From Roseococcus sp. (GTDB taxonomy: Bacteria; Pseudomonadota; Alphaproteobacteria; Acetobacterales; Acetobacteraceae): 55,653 nucleotides of DNA. The first letter of the stretch is position 1; each line of letters opens with the position of its first letter. Where the stretch lies: NCBI GenBank assembly GCA_026414745.1, contig JAOAIK010000032.1:1-55653 (forward strand). The letters run 5' to 3'. The notes beneath the pieces are model-generated. The model was given only the letters and a program-made list of their open reading frames with translations. It did not search any database and had not been told where the DNA came from. The position numbers were made by a program, and so were the translations under genes. Below, piece after piece: positions 35,731 through 47,226 of the stretch.

Positions 35731-36816
35731 GTGACCGCGACCGAGACGCTTCACACCACGCCGCTCGATGCCCTGCACCGCGAGCTCGGCGCGCGCATGG
35801 TGGCCTTCGCCGGCTACAGCATGCCCCTGCACTATCCGGCCGGCATCATGGCCGAGCACCTGCACTGCCGCGCGGCCGCGGCGCTGTTCGACGTCTCGCA
35901 CATGGGCCAGGCCGAGCTGCTGGGAGAGGGCGCGGCCGCCGCGCTGGAGGCGCTGACGCCGGCCGATGTGCAGGGCCTCAAGCCCGGGCGCCAGCGCTAC
36001 GGGCTGCTGCTGAACGAACAGGGCGGCATCCTGGACGACTTCATGTTCGCCAACCTGGGCGACCGGCTCTTCCTCGTCGTGAACGCGGCGCGCAAGCACC
36101 TGGACTTTCCGCTCATCGAGAGCGTGCTGCCCGCCGGCGTGCGGCTGCGCCCGCTGCCCGGGCGCGCGCTGCTCGCCATCCAGGGCCCGGGCGTGGCGGC
36201 GCTGATCCCGAGCGGCCTCAGCTTCATGGGCATCGCGCCCATGACCATCGCCGGCATCGAGGTGATCGCCTCGCGCTCAGGCTACACGGGCGAGGACGGA
36301 TACGAGATCTCGGTCCCGGTCGAGCAGGCCACGGCGCTTGCCAAGGCGCTGCTGGCCATGCCGGGGGTGATGCCCGCGGGACTCGGCGCGCGGGATTCGC
36401 TGCGGCTGGAGGCGGGGCTCTGCCTCTACGGCAACGACATCGACGAGACGACGAACCCGGTGGAGGCCGCGCTCACCTGGTCCATCGGCAAGCGCCGCCG
36501 CATGGAGTGGAACTTCCGCGGTGCCGAGGCGGTGCGCGAGGCGCTGGACAAGGGCCCCGCGCGGCTGCGCGTCGGCATCCGGCCGGAAGGCCGGCAGCCC
36601 GCCCGCGCCCACACGGAGATTCGCGCCGGCGGCGCGAAGATCGGCGAGGTCACTTCGGGCGGCTTCGGCCCCTCGGTGAACGGCCCCGTGGCCATGGGTT
36701 ACGTGCAGCGTGCCCACGCCGCCGACGGCACGCCGCTCGACCTCGTCGTGCGCGGCAAGGCGCTGCCCGCCCGCGTCGCGCCCCTTCCCTTCCACCCGCA
36801 TCGCTACGCCCGCTGA
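35731..36816 (+). CDS. gcvT: Glycine cleavage system T protein (aminomethyltransferase)
   Basis: 361 residues. [49 protein letters not shown] and [20 protein letters not shown] (folate-binding Asp and Arg) are hallmarks. The protein moves the methylene group from aminomethyl-lipoyl GcvH to tetrahydrofolate and releases ammonia. GTG start at 35731, behind AGGGGGA. First gene of the riboswitch-controlled operon; gcvH follows after 14 nt. Confidence 0.95.
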   Translation: MTATETLHTTPLDALHRELGARMVAFAGYSMPLHYPAGIMAEHLHCRAAAALFDVSHMGQAELLGEGAAAALEALTPADVQGLKPGRQRYGLLLNEQGGILDDFMFANLGDRLFLVVNAARKHLDFPLIESVLPAGVRLRPLPGRALLAIQGPGVAALIPSGLSFMGIAPMTIAGIEVIASRSGYTGEDGYEISVPVEQATALAKALLAMPGVMPAGLGARDSLRLEAGLCLYGNDIDETTNPVEAALTWSIGKRRRMEWNFRGAEAVREALDKGPARLRVGIRPEGRQPARAHTEIRAGGAKIGEVTSGGFGPSVNGPVAMGYVQRAHAADGTPLDLVVRGKALPARVAPLPFHPHRYAR

Positions 36817-36830
36817 AGGAGAACCGCCCC

Positions 36831-37201
36831 ATGAGCGCGTTGAAGTTCACCAAGGACCACGAGTGGCTGCGCCTGGAGGGCGATGTGGCGGTGGTCGGCA
36901 TCACCGACCACGCGCAGAACGCGCTCGGCGACGTGGTGTTCGTGGACCTGCCAGAGCCCGGCCGCGAGGTGGAGGCCGGCGAGGCCGTGGCCGTGGTGGA
37001 GAGCGTGAAGGCCGCCTCCGACGTCTATGCGCCCATCGCGGGCAAGGTGGTGGAGGTGAATGCCGCCCTGGCCGAGGAGCCGGGGCGGATCAACAGCGAT
37101 CCGACCGGCGCGGGCTGGTTCTTCAAGATCGCGCCCAGCGGCCCCCTGCCCGACGACCTGATGGACGCCGACGCCTACGCCGCCTTCCTGGAGACGCTGG
37201 C

Positions 37202-37205
<4 letters not shown>
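36831..37205 (+). CDS. gcvH: Glycine cleavage system H protein
   Basis: 124 residues. [14 protein letters not shown] contains the lipoylated Lys60, and [20 protein letters not shown] is the typical N-terminus. It shuttles the aminomethyl group between GcvP, GcvT and the L protein (none of the L-protein gene in this window). The ATG follows AAGGAGAA by 7 nt. The stop overlaps the gcvP start as ATGA. Confidence 0.97.
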
Positions 37206-40090
<2,885 letters not shown>

Positions 40091-40124
40091 GCGCGGCGGG
40101 CGGGAGGCGCTAGCTTCCCGCCCC

Positions 40125-41531
40125 ATGCGCTACATCTCCACCCGTGGCGAGGCCGCGCCCCGCGGCTTCGAGGATGTCCTTCTCGCCGGTCTCGCCGAGG
40201 ATGGCGGGCTGTTCGTGCCCGAAGCCTGGCCGCGCCTCGGCGCCGCCGAATGGCGCGCGCTTCGCGGCCTGCCCTACGCGGAACTCGCCGCGCGGATCAT
40301 CCACCCCTTCACGGGCGGGGCGCTCGGTTTCGAGGAGCTGCACGCGCTCACGCGCGCGGCCTATGCCGGCTTCCGCCATCCCGCGACGGTGCCGCTGGTG
40401 CAGCTCGGCCCGCGCGACTTCGCGCTGGAGCTGTTCCACGGCCCCACCCTGGCCTTCAAGGACGTGGCGCTGCAGCTTCTCGGCCGGCTGTTCGACCATG
40501 TGCTGGCCCGGCGCGGCGAGCGCATCACCATCCTCGGCGCCACCTCGGGCGATACGGGGAGCGCCGCCATCGAGGCCTGCCGCGACCGCGCGGCGGTGGA
40601 CATCGTGATCCTGCACCCGCGCGGCCGCACGAGCGAGGTGCAGCGGCGGCAGATGACCACCGTGCTCGCCCCCAATGTCGTCAACATCGCCATCGAGGGC
40701 AGCTTCGACGACTGCCAGGACCTCGTGAAGGCGATGTTCATGGACGCGCCCTTCCGGGCCGAGATGCGCCTTGCCGCCGTGAACTCCATCAACTGGGCGC
40801 GCATCGCGGCGCAGATCCCCTACTACGCGGCGGCCGCACTCGCGCTCGGCGCACCGGAGCGCGCGGTGGCGGTCTCGGTGCCCACGGGAAATTTCGGCAA
40901 TGTGCTGGCCGCCTGGGCGGCGAAGCGCATGGGGTTGCCCATCGCGCGCCTGATCGTCGGCGCGAACCGGAACGACATCCTGGCCCGCTTCCTCGCCGCC
41001 AACGACATGAGCGTGCGCGCGGTCGAGCCCTCCCTTTCGCCCTCGATGGACATCCAGGTGAGCTCCAACTTCGAGCGGCTGCTGTTCGAGCTGCTGGGGC
41101 GCGACGCGGCCGCCACCGCGCGCACCATGCGCGACTTCCGGGCGACCGGCCGGATGCCCGTGCCCGATCCGGCCTGGCGCGCCGCCACGGCGGAGTTCGC
41201 CGGCTTCTCGCTGGATGATGCGGGGACGCTGGCCGAGATCGCCCGCTGGCATCGCGAGGCCGGATACCTCGCCGATCCGCATACGGCGGTGGGTCTGGCC
41301 GCCGGCCGGGCCTGCGCGCCGGCGGACCGCGGCGTTCCGGTCGTCACCGCCGCCACCGCCCATCCGGCGAAGTTTCCCGAAGCGGTGGAGCGGGCCACCG
41401 GCCAGCGCCCCCCGCTGCCCCCTGCGCTCGCCGACCTCCACGCGCGCGAGGAGCGCCTCTGCGTGCTGCCCAACGACCTCGCCGCCGTGCAGGGCTTCCT
41501 GCGCCGCCATGCTTTGCGCAACGCCGCCTGA
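40125..41531 (+). CDS. thrC: Threonine synthase
   Basis: 468 residues. MRYISTRG at the start, GPTLAFKDVALQ with PLP-binding Lys112, GATSGDTGSAAIEA, the Asn-rich VNSINWARI and SVPTGNFGNVLAA are characteristic of the fold type II long-chain threonine synthase. It converts O-phosphohomoserine to threonine. The 34 nt after gcvP show no clear terminator, so it may be partly read through from the glycine operon; this is inference. The ATG is the first of the conserved N-terminus. Confidence 0.95.
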   Translation: MRYISTRGEAAPRGFEDVLLAGLAEDGGLFVPEAWPRLGAAEWRALRGLPYAELAARIIHPFTGGALGFEELHALTRAAYAGFRHPATVPLVQLGPRDFALELFHGPTLAFKDVALQLLGRLFDHVLARRGERITILGATSGDTGSAAIEACRDRAAVDIVILHPRGRTSEVQRRQMTTVLAPNVVNIAIEGSFDDCQDLVKAMFMDAPFRAEMRLAAVNSINWARIAAQIPYYAAAALALGAPERAVAVSVPTGNFGNVLAAWAAKRMGLPIARLIVGANRNDILARFLAANDMSVRAVEPSLSPSMDIQVSSNFERLLFELLGRDAAATARTMRDFRATGRMPVPDPAWRAATAEFAGFSLDDAGTLAEIARWHREAGYLADPHTAVGLAAGRACAPADRGVPVVTAATAHPAKFPEAVERATGQRPPLPPALADLHAREERLCVLPNDLAAVQGFLRRHALRNAA

Positions 41532-41548
41532 TCCCCCATATCCCCGCC

Positions 41549-42814
41549 ATGCCGGACAGCCTGCGCATTTCCCGCCTTCCCTCCGGGCTCATCGTCGCCA
41601 CCGACCGCATGGAGCGCGTCGAGACCGTCTCGATCGGCGCCTATGTCCATGCGGGCACGCGCCACGAGAGCGCGAACGAGAACGGCGCCTCCCACTTCCT
41701 CGAGCACATGGCCTTCAAGGGCACTGCCCGGCGCGACGCCGCCGCCATCGCGCGCGAGATCGAGAACGTGGGCGGGCACATCAACGCCTACACGGCGCGC
41801 GAGCAGACCGCCTACTACTGCAAGGTGCTGAAGGAGGACGTGGCGCTGGCCGCCGACATCATCGGCGACATCCTCTGCCACTCCACCCTCGCGCCGGAGG
41901 AGCTGGAGCGCGAGCGCGGCGTGATCCTGCAGGAGATCGGCCAGGCCAACGACACGCCCGACGACATCATCTTCGACCATTTCCAGCACGCGTGCTTCCC
42001 GGGCCAGCCCATGGGCCGCCCGACGCTCGGCACCGAGGAGGTGATCCGCGGAATGGGACGGGAGGCGCTGGTCGGCTACATGGCGCGGCACTACGGCCCG
42101 TCGCGGATGGTGGTGGCCGCGGCCGGCGCGCTGGAGCATGACGAGATCCTGCGCCTCGTCGAAACCCATTTCGCCGACCTGCCGCGCGTCGCCCCGCCCG
42201 CGCCCGAGCCCGCCCGCTACCTGGGCGGCGAGCACCGGGAGGAGCGCGAGCTCGATCAGGTGCACCTCGTGCTCGGCTTCCCCTCGACCCACTACACCGA
42301 CCCCGACCACTACGCCGTGCTGCTGCTCTCCACCCTGCTCGGCGGCGGCATGTCCTCCCGTCTGTTCCAGGAAATCCGCGAGCGGCGCGGGCTCGTCTAT
42401 TCCATCTACTCCTTCGCGCACCCCTACGAGGACAGCGGCGTCTTCGCGATCTACGCCGGCACGGGCGAGGAGCAGGCGGCGGAGCTGGTGCCTGTCGCCA
42501 TCGAGGAGCTGCGCCGCGTGCAGCGCGACGTGACGCGCGAGGAGCTGGACCGCGCGAAGGCGCAGCTCCGCGCCTCCCTGCTCATGTCGCTCGAATCCAC
42601 CGGCTCGCGCTGCGAGCAGATCGCGCGGCAGATCCAGGTGCATGGCCGCGTCATCCCGATCGAGGAGACCAAGGCGCGCATCGCCGCCGTCACCGTGGAG
42701 GACGTGCAGCGCGCCGCCGCCCGGCTGTTCCGCGCCCGGCCCACCCTCGCCGCGCTCGGGCCGCTCCGCCGGGTGCCGGCGCTCGGCGAGATCGCGGACA
42801 AGCTCGCCGCATGA
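41549..42814 (+). CDS. M16-family zinc peptidase (mitochondrial-processing-peptidase-like)
   Basis: 421 residues. The inverted zinc motif HxxEH is HFLEH at residues 49-53 with the third ligand Glu in ERGVILQEI about 75 residues on, and the C-terminal half carries the GGGMSSRLFQEIRERRGLVYSIYSF substrate-chamber block. This is the bacterial homologue of the processing peptidase beta subunit, with unknown natural substrates. Its position after thrC is common in alphaproteobacteria. The stop overlaps the pmbA start as ATGA, coupling two peptidase-related genes. Confidence 0.92.
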   Translation: MPDSLRISRLPSGLIVATDRMERVETVSIGAYVHAGTRHESANENGASHFLEHMAFKGTARRDAAAIAREIENVGGHINAYTAREQTAYYCKVLKEDVALAADIIGDILCHSTLAPEELERERGVILQEIGQANDTPDDIIFDHFQHACFPGQPMGRPTLGTEEVIRGMGREALVGYMARHYGPSRMVVAAAGALEHDEILRLVETHFADLPRVAPPAPEPARYLGGEHREERELDQVHLVLGFPSTHYTDPDHYAVLLLSTLLGGGMSSRLFQEIRERRGLVYSIYSFAHPYEDSGVFAIYAGTGEEQAAELVPVAIEELRRVQRDVTREELDRAKAQLRASLLMSLESTGSRCEQIARQIQVHGRVIPIEETKARIAAVTVEDVQRAAARLFRARPTLAALGPLRRVPALGEIADKLAA

Positions 42815-44139
42815 CCGACGCCGACCGTCTCTCCGCCCTTCTCGCAGCGGCGAAGCGCGCCGGGGCGGACCAGGCCGATGCGCTTCTCGTCCATTCCGCC
42901 TCGCTCTCCGTCCAGCGCCGGCTCGGCGCGCTGGAACAGATCGAGCGTGCGGAGAGCCTGGACCTCGGCCTGCGCGTCTTCGTCGGCCACCGCGTCGCGG
43001 TCGTCAGCGGCACGGACGCCGACCCATCGGGCTTCGCAGCGCTCGCCGAGCGTGCCGTGGCCATGGCCCGCTTGGTGCCGGAGGACCGGCACGCGATGAT
43101 CCTGGATGCGCCCCCGCCGATGGATCCGCGTCCGCTCGAACTCGACGACGGGCAGGCGCCGGAGGTCGAGGCGCTGCTGCGCCGCGCCGCGGAGGCCGAG
43201 GAGGCGGCGCTGGCCGTGAGGGGCGTGACGAACAGCGAGGGTGCCTCGGCCGGATGGGCGCGCACGCGCCGCGCGCTCGCCACCTCGCGCGGCTTCTTCG
43301 GCGCCTACGCGCGCTCCAGCCACAGCGTCTCCGTCACCGCGCTCGCGGGAGAGGGCACCGCGATGCAGCGCGACTACGATTATGCGAGCCGCACGCACCT
43401 CTCCGAACTCGAGGACGCCGCGCTGGTCGGCCGCCGCGCGGGCGAGCAGGCGGTGGCGCGGCTCAACCCGCGCCGCCCGAAATCCGCCCGGCTGCCGGTG
43501 GTGTATCACCCGCGCGTCGCGGCCTCGCTGCTCGGCCATCTCGCGAACGCCATCAACGGCGCCTCCATCGCGCGCGGCACCTCCTTCCTCAAGGACGCGC
43601 TGGGCACGCCGGTGCTGCCGCGCGGGATGTATGTGTGGGACGACCCGCTGCGGCCGCGCGGCCCGCGCTCCCGCCCCTTCGACGGCGAGGGCCAGCCCGG
43701 CCGCCGCCGCGCGCTGATCGAGGACGGCGTGCTGACCACCTGGCTGATGGACAGCCGAAGCGCTGCGCAGCTCGGCCGCTCCACCACGGGCCATGCCGCG
43801 CGCGGCACGGGCGGCCCGCCCGCCCCGGCGCCGACGAATCTCTGGCTCGAGGCCGGCCACGTCACCCCGCGCGAGCTGATGGGCGACATCGTCGAGGGGC
43901 TCTACGTCACCGAGCTGATCGGCATGGGCGTGAACGGCATCACCGGCGACTACTCGCGCGGTGCGGCGGGCTTCATGATCCGCGACGGGCGGATCGCCGA
44001 GCCGGTGAGCGAGATCACCATCGCGGGCAGGCTGCCCGAGATGTTCCGCATGCTGCACGCCGCCAACGACCTGGAGTTCAAGCGCGGCACCGACGCGCCC
44101 ACGCTGCGCGTGGACCGGATGACGCTGGCGGGGGCGTGA
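42811..44139 (+). CDS. pmbA: TldE/PmbA-family metalloprotease-like protein
   Basis: 442 residues. LDLGLRVFVGHRVAVVSGTD at the N-terminal strand, FLKDALGTPVLPRGMYVWDDP in the middle, NLWLEAGHVTPRELMGDIVEGLYV and GVNGITGDYSRGAAGFMIRDG near the C-terminus match PmbA/TldE. In E. coli TldD and TldE form a heterodimer that trims peptides, with the zinc in TldD; TldE lacks it. No tldD gene lies in this window. Translation is coupled to the M16 peptidase by the 4-nt overlap. Confidence 0.92.
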   Translation: MTDADRLSALLAAAKRAGADQADALLVHSASLSVQRRLGALEQIERAESLDLGLRVFVGHRVAVVSGTDADPSGFAALAERAVAMARLVPEDRHAMILDAPPPMDPRPLELDDGQAPEVEALLRRAAEAEEAALAVRGVTNSEGASAGWARTRRALATSRGFFGAYARSSHSVSVTALAGEGTAMQRDYDYASRTHLSELEDAALVGRRAGEQAVARLNPRRPKSARLPVVYHPRVAASLLGHLANAINGASIARGTSFLKDALGTPVLPRGMYVWDDPLRPRGPRSRPFDGEGQPGRRRALIEDGVLTTWLMDSRSAAQLGRSTTGHAARGTGGPPAPAPTNLWLEAGHVTPRELMGDIVEGLYVTELIGMGVNGITGDYSRGAAGFMIRDGRIAEPVSEITIAGRLPEMFRMLHAANDLEFKRGTDAPTLRVDRMTLAGA

Positions 44140-44148
44140 GGCCGGCCC

Positions 44149-44535
44149 TCAGCCGGGCCAGGCCTTCACCTCGGTTTCGACGAAGCTGAGCGGCGCGGCG
44201 CCGCCGTTCACCACATTGTGCTCCACGCCGGCGGGCCGGGAATAGGCGACGCCCGCCTTCAGCTCCGCCGTGGCGTGGGTGCCGTCGGGGAACTCGATGT
44301 GCAGCGTGCCGTCGTGCAGCGGCACCACCACATAGAGCCAGCCATGGCGATGGAAGCCCGTCTCCGCGCCGGGCGCGAAGTCCCATCGCGTGACGCGCAG
44401 CCTGTCGTCCTCCACCTGCACCGTCGCCACCGCCGGCGGGCGGCAGCGCAGCGGCGCGCGGGGGGATTCCTTGTCGCGCGCGGCCGCCCCACCACCCCCG
44501 CGCGCTGCGGCGCCCGGCCCAAGTGCCGGGCGCAT
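44149..44535 (-). CDS. Cupin-domain protein
   Basis: 128 residues. After an Ala/Gly-rich start, about residues 40-128 form one cupin barrel: GAETGFHRHGWLYVVVPLHDG (first motif with the His-x-His ligands) and GVAYSRPAGVEHNVVNGG (second motif with Glu-His). Such small cupins bind a metal and may be enzymes or sensors; no substrate can be inferred. The start ATG shares its A with the TGA stop of the aldolase gene (TGATG), so it is coupled. It converges on pmbA with 9 nt between them. Confidence 0.8.
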   Translation of the reverse strand: MRPALGPGAAARGGGGAAARDKESPRAPLRCRPPAVATVQVEDDRLRVTRWDFAPGAETGFHRHGWLYVVVPLHDGTLHIEFPDGTHATAELKAGVAYSRPAGVEHNVVNGGAAPLSFVETEVKAWPG

Positions 44536-45470
44536 CACTCCGCCGCCTGCTTCATCATGCCCGGAAGCGGCAGCGCCCCGGCCTGCTGCCAGGCGGCCCA
44601 GACCTTGTCGCCCTCGGCGGGCGAGAGCGGCAGGTGCGGCGGGCGGATGGTGCGCCAGCCCGCATCGCCCGTGCTGCGCGCGATGATCTCGCGCAGGCCC
44701 GGGATCAGCGGCACGCTGGTCGCGGCCTTGCGCGTGGCGGTCAGCATGGCCTGGGCCGCATCGGCCTCGGGCCCCGTGCGCTTCGCATAGACGATGCCGC
44801 CCCAGTGGCAATTGGCGTTCGAGGCGGCGGTGATGCAGCCCGCCCCGCCATCGGCCAGGATGCGCTGCACGAACTCGTCGCTGCCCGAATACACCTCGAA
44901 GCCGCGCGGGGCGAAGGCGTCGATCATCGCCTTCATGTTCGCGTAGTCGCCCGAGCTGTCCTTCACGCCCTTGAACACGCCGGGGAAGGCGTCGAGCAGC
45001 CGGCCGATCAGCGAGAGGCTGAACGGCACGGCCGACTGCTGCGGGAAGTGGTAGAGGTAGAGCGCGATGCCGGGCCCCACGCGCTCGACCACCTGCGCGA
45101 AATAGGCGAAGAGCCCGTCGTCGCTCGGGTTCTTGTAGTAGAAGGGCGGCAGCAGCAGCACGCCGCGGCAGCCCTGCGCGCGGGCGTGACGCGTCAGCTC
45201 CACCGTGTCGGTCAGGCTGGCGCAGCCGGTGCCCGGCATCATCGCCGCGGCCGGCACGCCGCGCGCGATCAGCCCCTCGAGGATCGCCATCCGCTCATGC
45301 AGGCCGAAGCTGTTGGCCTCGCCCGTGGTGCCGAGGATGCCAAGGCCGTTGCAGCCATTGGCCAGCAGCCACTTCGCGTGGGCGGCCATGCGGTCGAGGT
45401 CGGGGGAGAGGTCGGGCTTCATCGCGGTGAGCACCGCGGCGTTGATCCCGCCGTAGAGCGCGTCCTTCAT
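44535..45470 (-). CDS. Dihydrodipicolinate synthase/N-acetylneuraminate lyase family aldolase
   Basis: A 311-residue TIM barrel. LGTTGEANSFGLHERM (substrate carboxylate loop), LYLYHFPQQSAVPFS (Tyr of the proton relay) and VFKGVKDSSGDYANM with the Schiff-base lysine are the family signatures. It cleaves or joins a keto acid; whether it makes dihydrodipicolinate for lysine is doubtful, because the segment after Tyr differs (YHFPQ rather than YNVPG), which points to another keto-acid aldolase. ATG 45470 overlaps the stop of ycgN-like as ATGA, and its own stop overlaps the cupin gene, so three genes are linked. Confidence 0.85.
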   Translation of the reverse strand: MKDALYGGINAAVLTAMKPDLSPDLDRMAAHAKWLLANGCNGLGILGTTGEANSFGLHERMAILEGLIARGVPAAAMMPGTGCASLTDTVELTRHARAQGCRGVLLLPPFYYKNPSDDGLFAYFAQVVERVGPGIALYLYHFPQQSAVPFSLSLIGRLLDAFPGVFKGVKDSSGDYANMKAMIDAFAPRGFEVYSGSDEFVQRILADGGAGCITAASNANCHWGGIVYAKRTGPEADAAQAMLTATRKAATSVPLIPGLREIIARSTGDAGWRTIRPPHLPLSPAEGDKVWAAWQQAGALPLPGMMKQAAE

Positions 45471-45973
45471 CGGGCGTTTCCTTGCACGGAGTGGGGCAGA
45501 AAAGGGGGCTTCTCGCCGGCGCGCCGCGGCCAGCGCGCGGGCCATGTCACGACGTGATCCTCGAGCGCCCCGGCCGCGCGCTCGCCGATGGCGCGGCCGG
45601 CGACGGAGACGCCCGCGCGCGCCACGCTCCCCGCCTCGCCCGAGCGCAGCGGGTGCCAGGCGGGCAGGTCCCGCCCCTCGGCCAGCAGCCGGTAGGCGCA
45701 GGTGGGCGGGAGCCAGTCCATCTTGCGCAGCCGCGCGGGGGTGAGGCGGATGCAGTCCGGCACGCGCGCCTTGCGGTGGGCGTAGTCCGTGCAGCGGGCG
45801 GTGGCGAGGTCGAGCAGGCGGCAGGCCACCTCGGTGTGGTGCACCCGCCCCGTGTCCTCGTCGCGGATCTTGTGCAGGCAGCAGCGGCCGCAGCCGTCGC
45901 AGAGGCTCTCCCACTGCGCGCGCGTCATCTTCTCGAGCGGCGTGGTCTGCCAGAAGGGCGGGGGTGCGGACAC
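45467..45973 (-). CDS. YcgN-family cysteine cluster protein (UPF0260)
   Basis: 168 residues. LCDGCGRCCLHKI holds the CxxCxxCC cluster near residue 30, followed by VACRLLD, ARCTDYAHRK, VPDCIRLTP and PPTCAYRLLAEGR; these Cys positions define the family, thought to bind a metal or iron-sulfur cluster. The biochemical role is unknown. Four nt overlap with the aldolase downstream. A 37-nt gap separates it from the oxygenase upstream. Confidence 0.9.
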   Translation of the reverse strand: MSAPPPFWQTTPLEKMTRAQWESLCDGCGRCCLHKIRDEDTGRVHHTEVACRLLDLATARCTDYAHRKARVPDCIRLTPARLRKMDWLPPTCAYRLLAEGRDLPAWHPLRSGEAGSVARAGVSVAGRAIGERAAGALEDHVVTWPARWPRRAGEKPPFLPHSVQGNAR

Positions 45974-46010
45974 GCTGTCATTGTAGCGCCCTTCGCGGCG
46001 CTGGGCAGCC

Positions 46011-47105
46011 TCACCCCGGCGTGGCGGCCTCGGCGGGGCCGAGGTGGCGGAGGTTGCGTTCGCGCAGCGCCGCCGCCGCGTCGTCGTAGAGGAAGGGCAG
46101 CGTGGCGTAGCGCACCCCGCGCGTGACGGGCGTGACCTCGTGCAGCAGCGAGCAGGAGAACACCACCGCCCCGCCGGGCGGCGGGCGGTAGAGCCGCTCG
46201 CCGAACTCGGGGAAGCGCAGCATTCCGCCCTCGAACTCCGCGTTGAGGTTGATGGTCACGGCGAAGCGCCGGTGCGCGGTGCCCAGCGTGGTGTTGTCGC
46301 GGTGCGCGCGGAAATGCCCGCCCTCGGCCGCGTCGTAGCAGGCGACGATGTAGCGCTCGATGCGGGTGGCCTCGAACTGGAAGGCCTTGCGGATTTCCGG
46401 CAGCAGGCGCCGGGCGAGGCGGGCGCGCAGAGCGGCCTTCACCTCCTCGTCCTCGATGATGTGGTCGCGGCGGCGCTTGTGGCGGGGGTCCGCGACCTCG
46501 ACCGTGCGGCCCTCCACGTCGCGCATGAAGCCGCTCTCCCTGCCGCCATGCGCCTCGTAGAGCGCGATGAGGCGGGCGCAGAACTCCGGCTCCAGCACGC
46601 GCGGCAGGATCAGCACGGGGGCGGGGGTCTCGATGCCCGCATGCCCGGCGGGCGGCGGCAGCCGCGCGATCTGCTCGAGCAGCGCGGGCAGCCCCGAGAG
46701 CGGCGCGCCCGCCATCACGCGCAGCCCGGGGTCGAGCAGCAGGGCGTAGGGGAAGCACCGGGTGCCGGCCGCGGCGCCGTAGAGGCGGCTCACCGCGCCG
46801 TCATGGTCGCGCAGCACGCGCAGCCCGGGCAGGCGCTCGGCGATGCGGTCGCGGTCGGCGGGGTCCAGGGTGACGGCGAAGGCGGCGCAGCTCTCGTCGT
46901 CCAGCCGGCCCTGTGCCTGCGCCGCGGCCAGCCGCGCCCAGGCCTCGGCCGAGGCGGGGAGGGCGGCGCTCCCGAGGAAGACCAGCAGCAGATAGCGCCC
47001 GGCCGCCGTGTCGAAGACGAAGCGCGGGTTGGAATCGCTCGCGGCGGCGAAATGGGGGGCGGGCTCGCCCAGGCCGGGCGGGCGGGCGGGGGCTTCGGCG
47101 CTCAT
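46011..47105 (-). CDS. Redoxin-like domain fused to a prolyl-4-hydroxylase-type 2OG-Fe(II) oxygenase
   Basis: 364 residues. Residues 1 to about 150 follow the peroxiredoxin/thioredoxin fold (GEPAPHFAAASDSNPRF, LLLVFLGSAALPASAEAW, VSRLYGA, YALLLDPGLRV), but the position of the peroxidatic Cys (normally PxxxTxxC) reads GSAALPAS without cysteine. Residues about 160-364 are a 2-oxoglutarate/iron oxygenase: FRAHRDN supplies His268 and Asp270, SLLHEVTPVTRGVRYAT supplies His322 and the oxoglutarate-binding Arg332. The iron site is complete, so hydroxylase activity is plausible, while the first domain is probably a binding module. Target unknown. The two palindromic elements in the 121 nt upstream form its leader. 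Confidence 0.85.
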   Translation of the reverse strand: MSAEAPARPPGLGEPAPHFAAASDSNPRFVFDTAAGRYLLLVFLGSAALPASAEAWARLAAAQAQGRLDDESCAAFAVTLDPADRDRIAERLPGLRVLRDHDGAVSRLYGAAAGTRCFPYALLLDPGLRVMAGAPLSGLPALLEQIARLPPPAGHAGIETPAPVLILPRVLEPEFCARLIALYEAHGGRESGFMRDVEGRTVEVADPRHKRRRDHIIEDEEVKAALRARLARRLLPEIRKAFQFEATRIERYIVACYDAAEGGHFRAHRDNTTLGTAHRRFAVTINLNAEFEGGMLRFPEFGERLYRPPPGGAVVFSCSLLHEVTPVTRGVRYATLPFLYDDAAAALRERNLRHLGPAEAATPG

Positions 47106-47120
47106 GGCCGGCCAAGCCTA

Positions 47121-47212
47121 GAGCGGATCGCACGGGGCTGGAATCGGTCCGTGCGTGACGCCGCTCGGGATGACGAGGCGGGAGCGCTGGCCGGTCATCC
47201 GGAAACCGCTCC
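47121..47212. repeat. Pair of adjacent nested palindromes in an intergenic gap
   Basis: First: GAGCGG (47121-47126) pairs with CCGCTC (47161-47166), inside it GCACGG (47130-47135) with CCGTGC (47149-47154). Second: GGAGCG (47181-47186) pairs with CGCTCC (47207-47212), inside it CCGG (47191-47194) with CCGG (47199-47202) around TCAT. Both share the GAGCG/CGCTC outer arms. No T-run follows. The layout resembles REP/BIME-type intergenic repeats; only one pair is present in this window. Confidence 0.5.
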
Positions 47213-47226
47213 GGCGCAGGGGGCGC

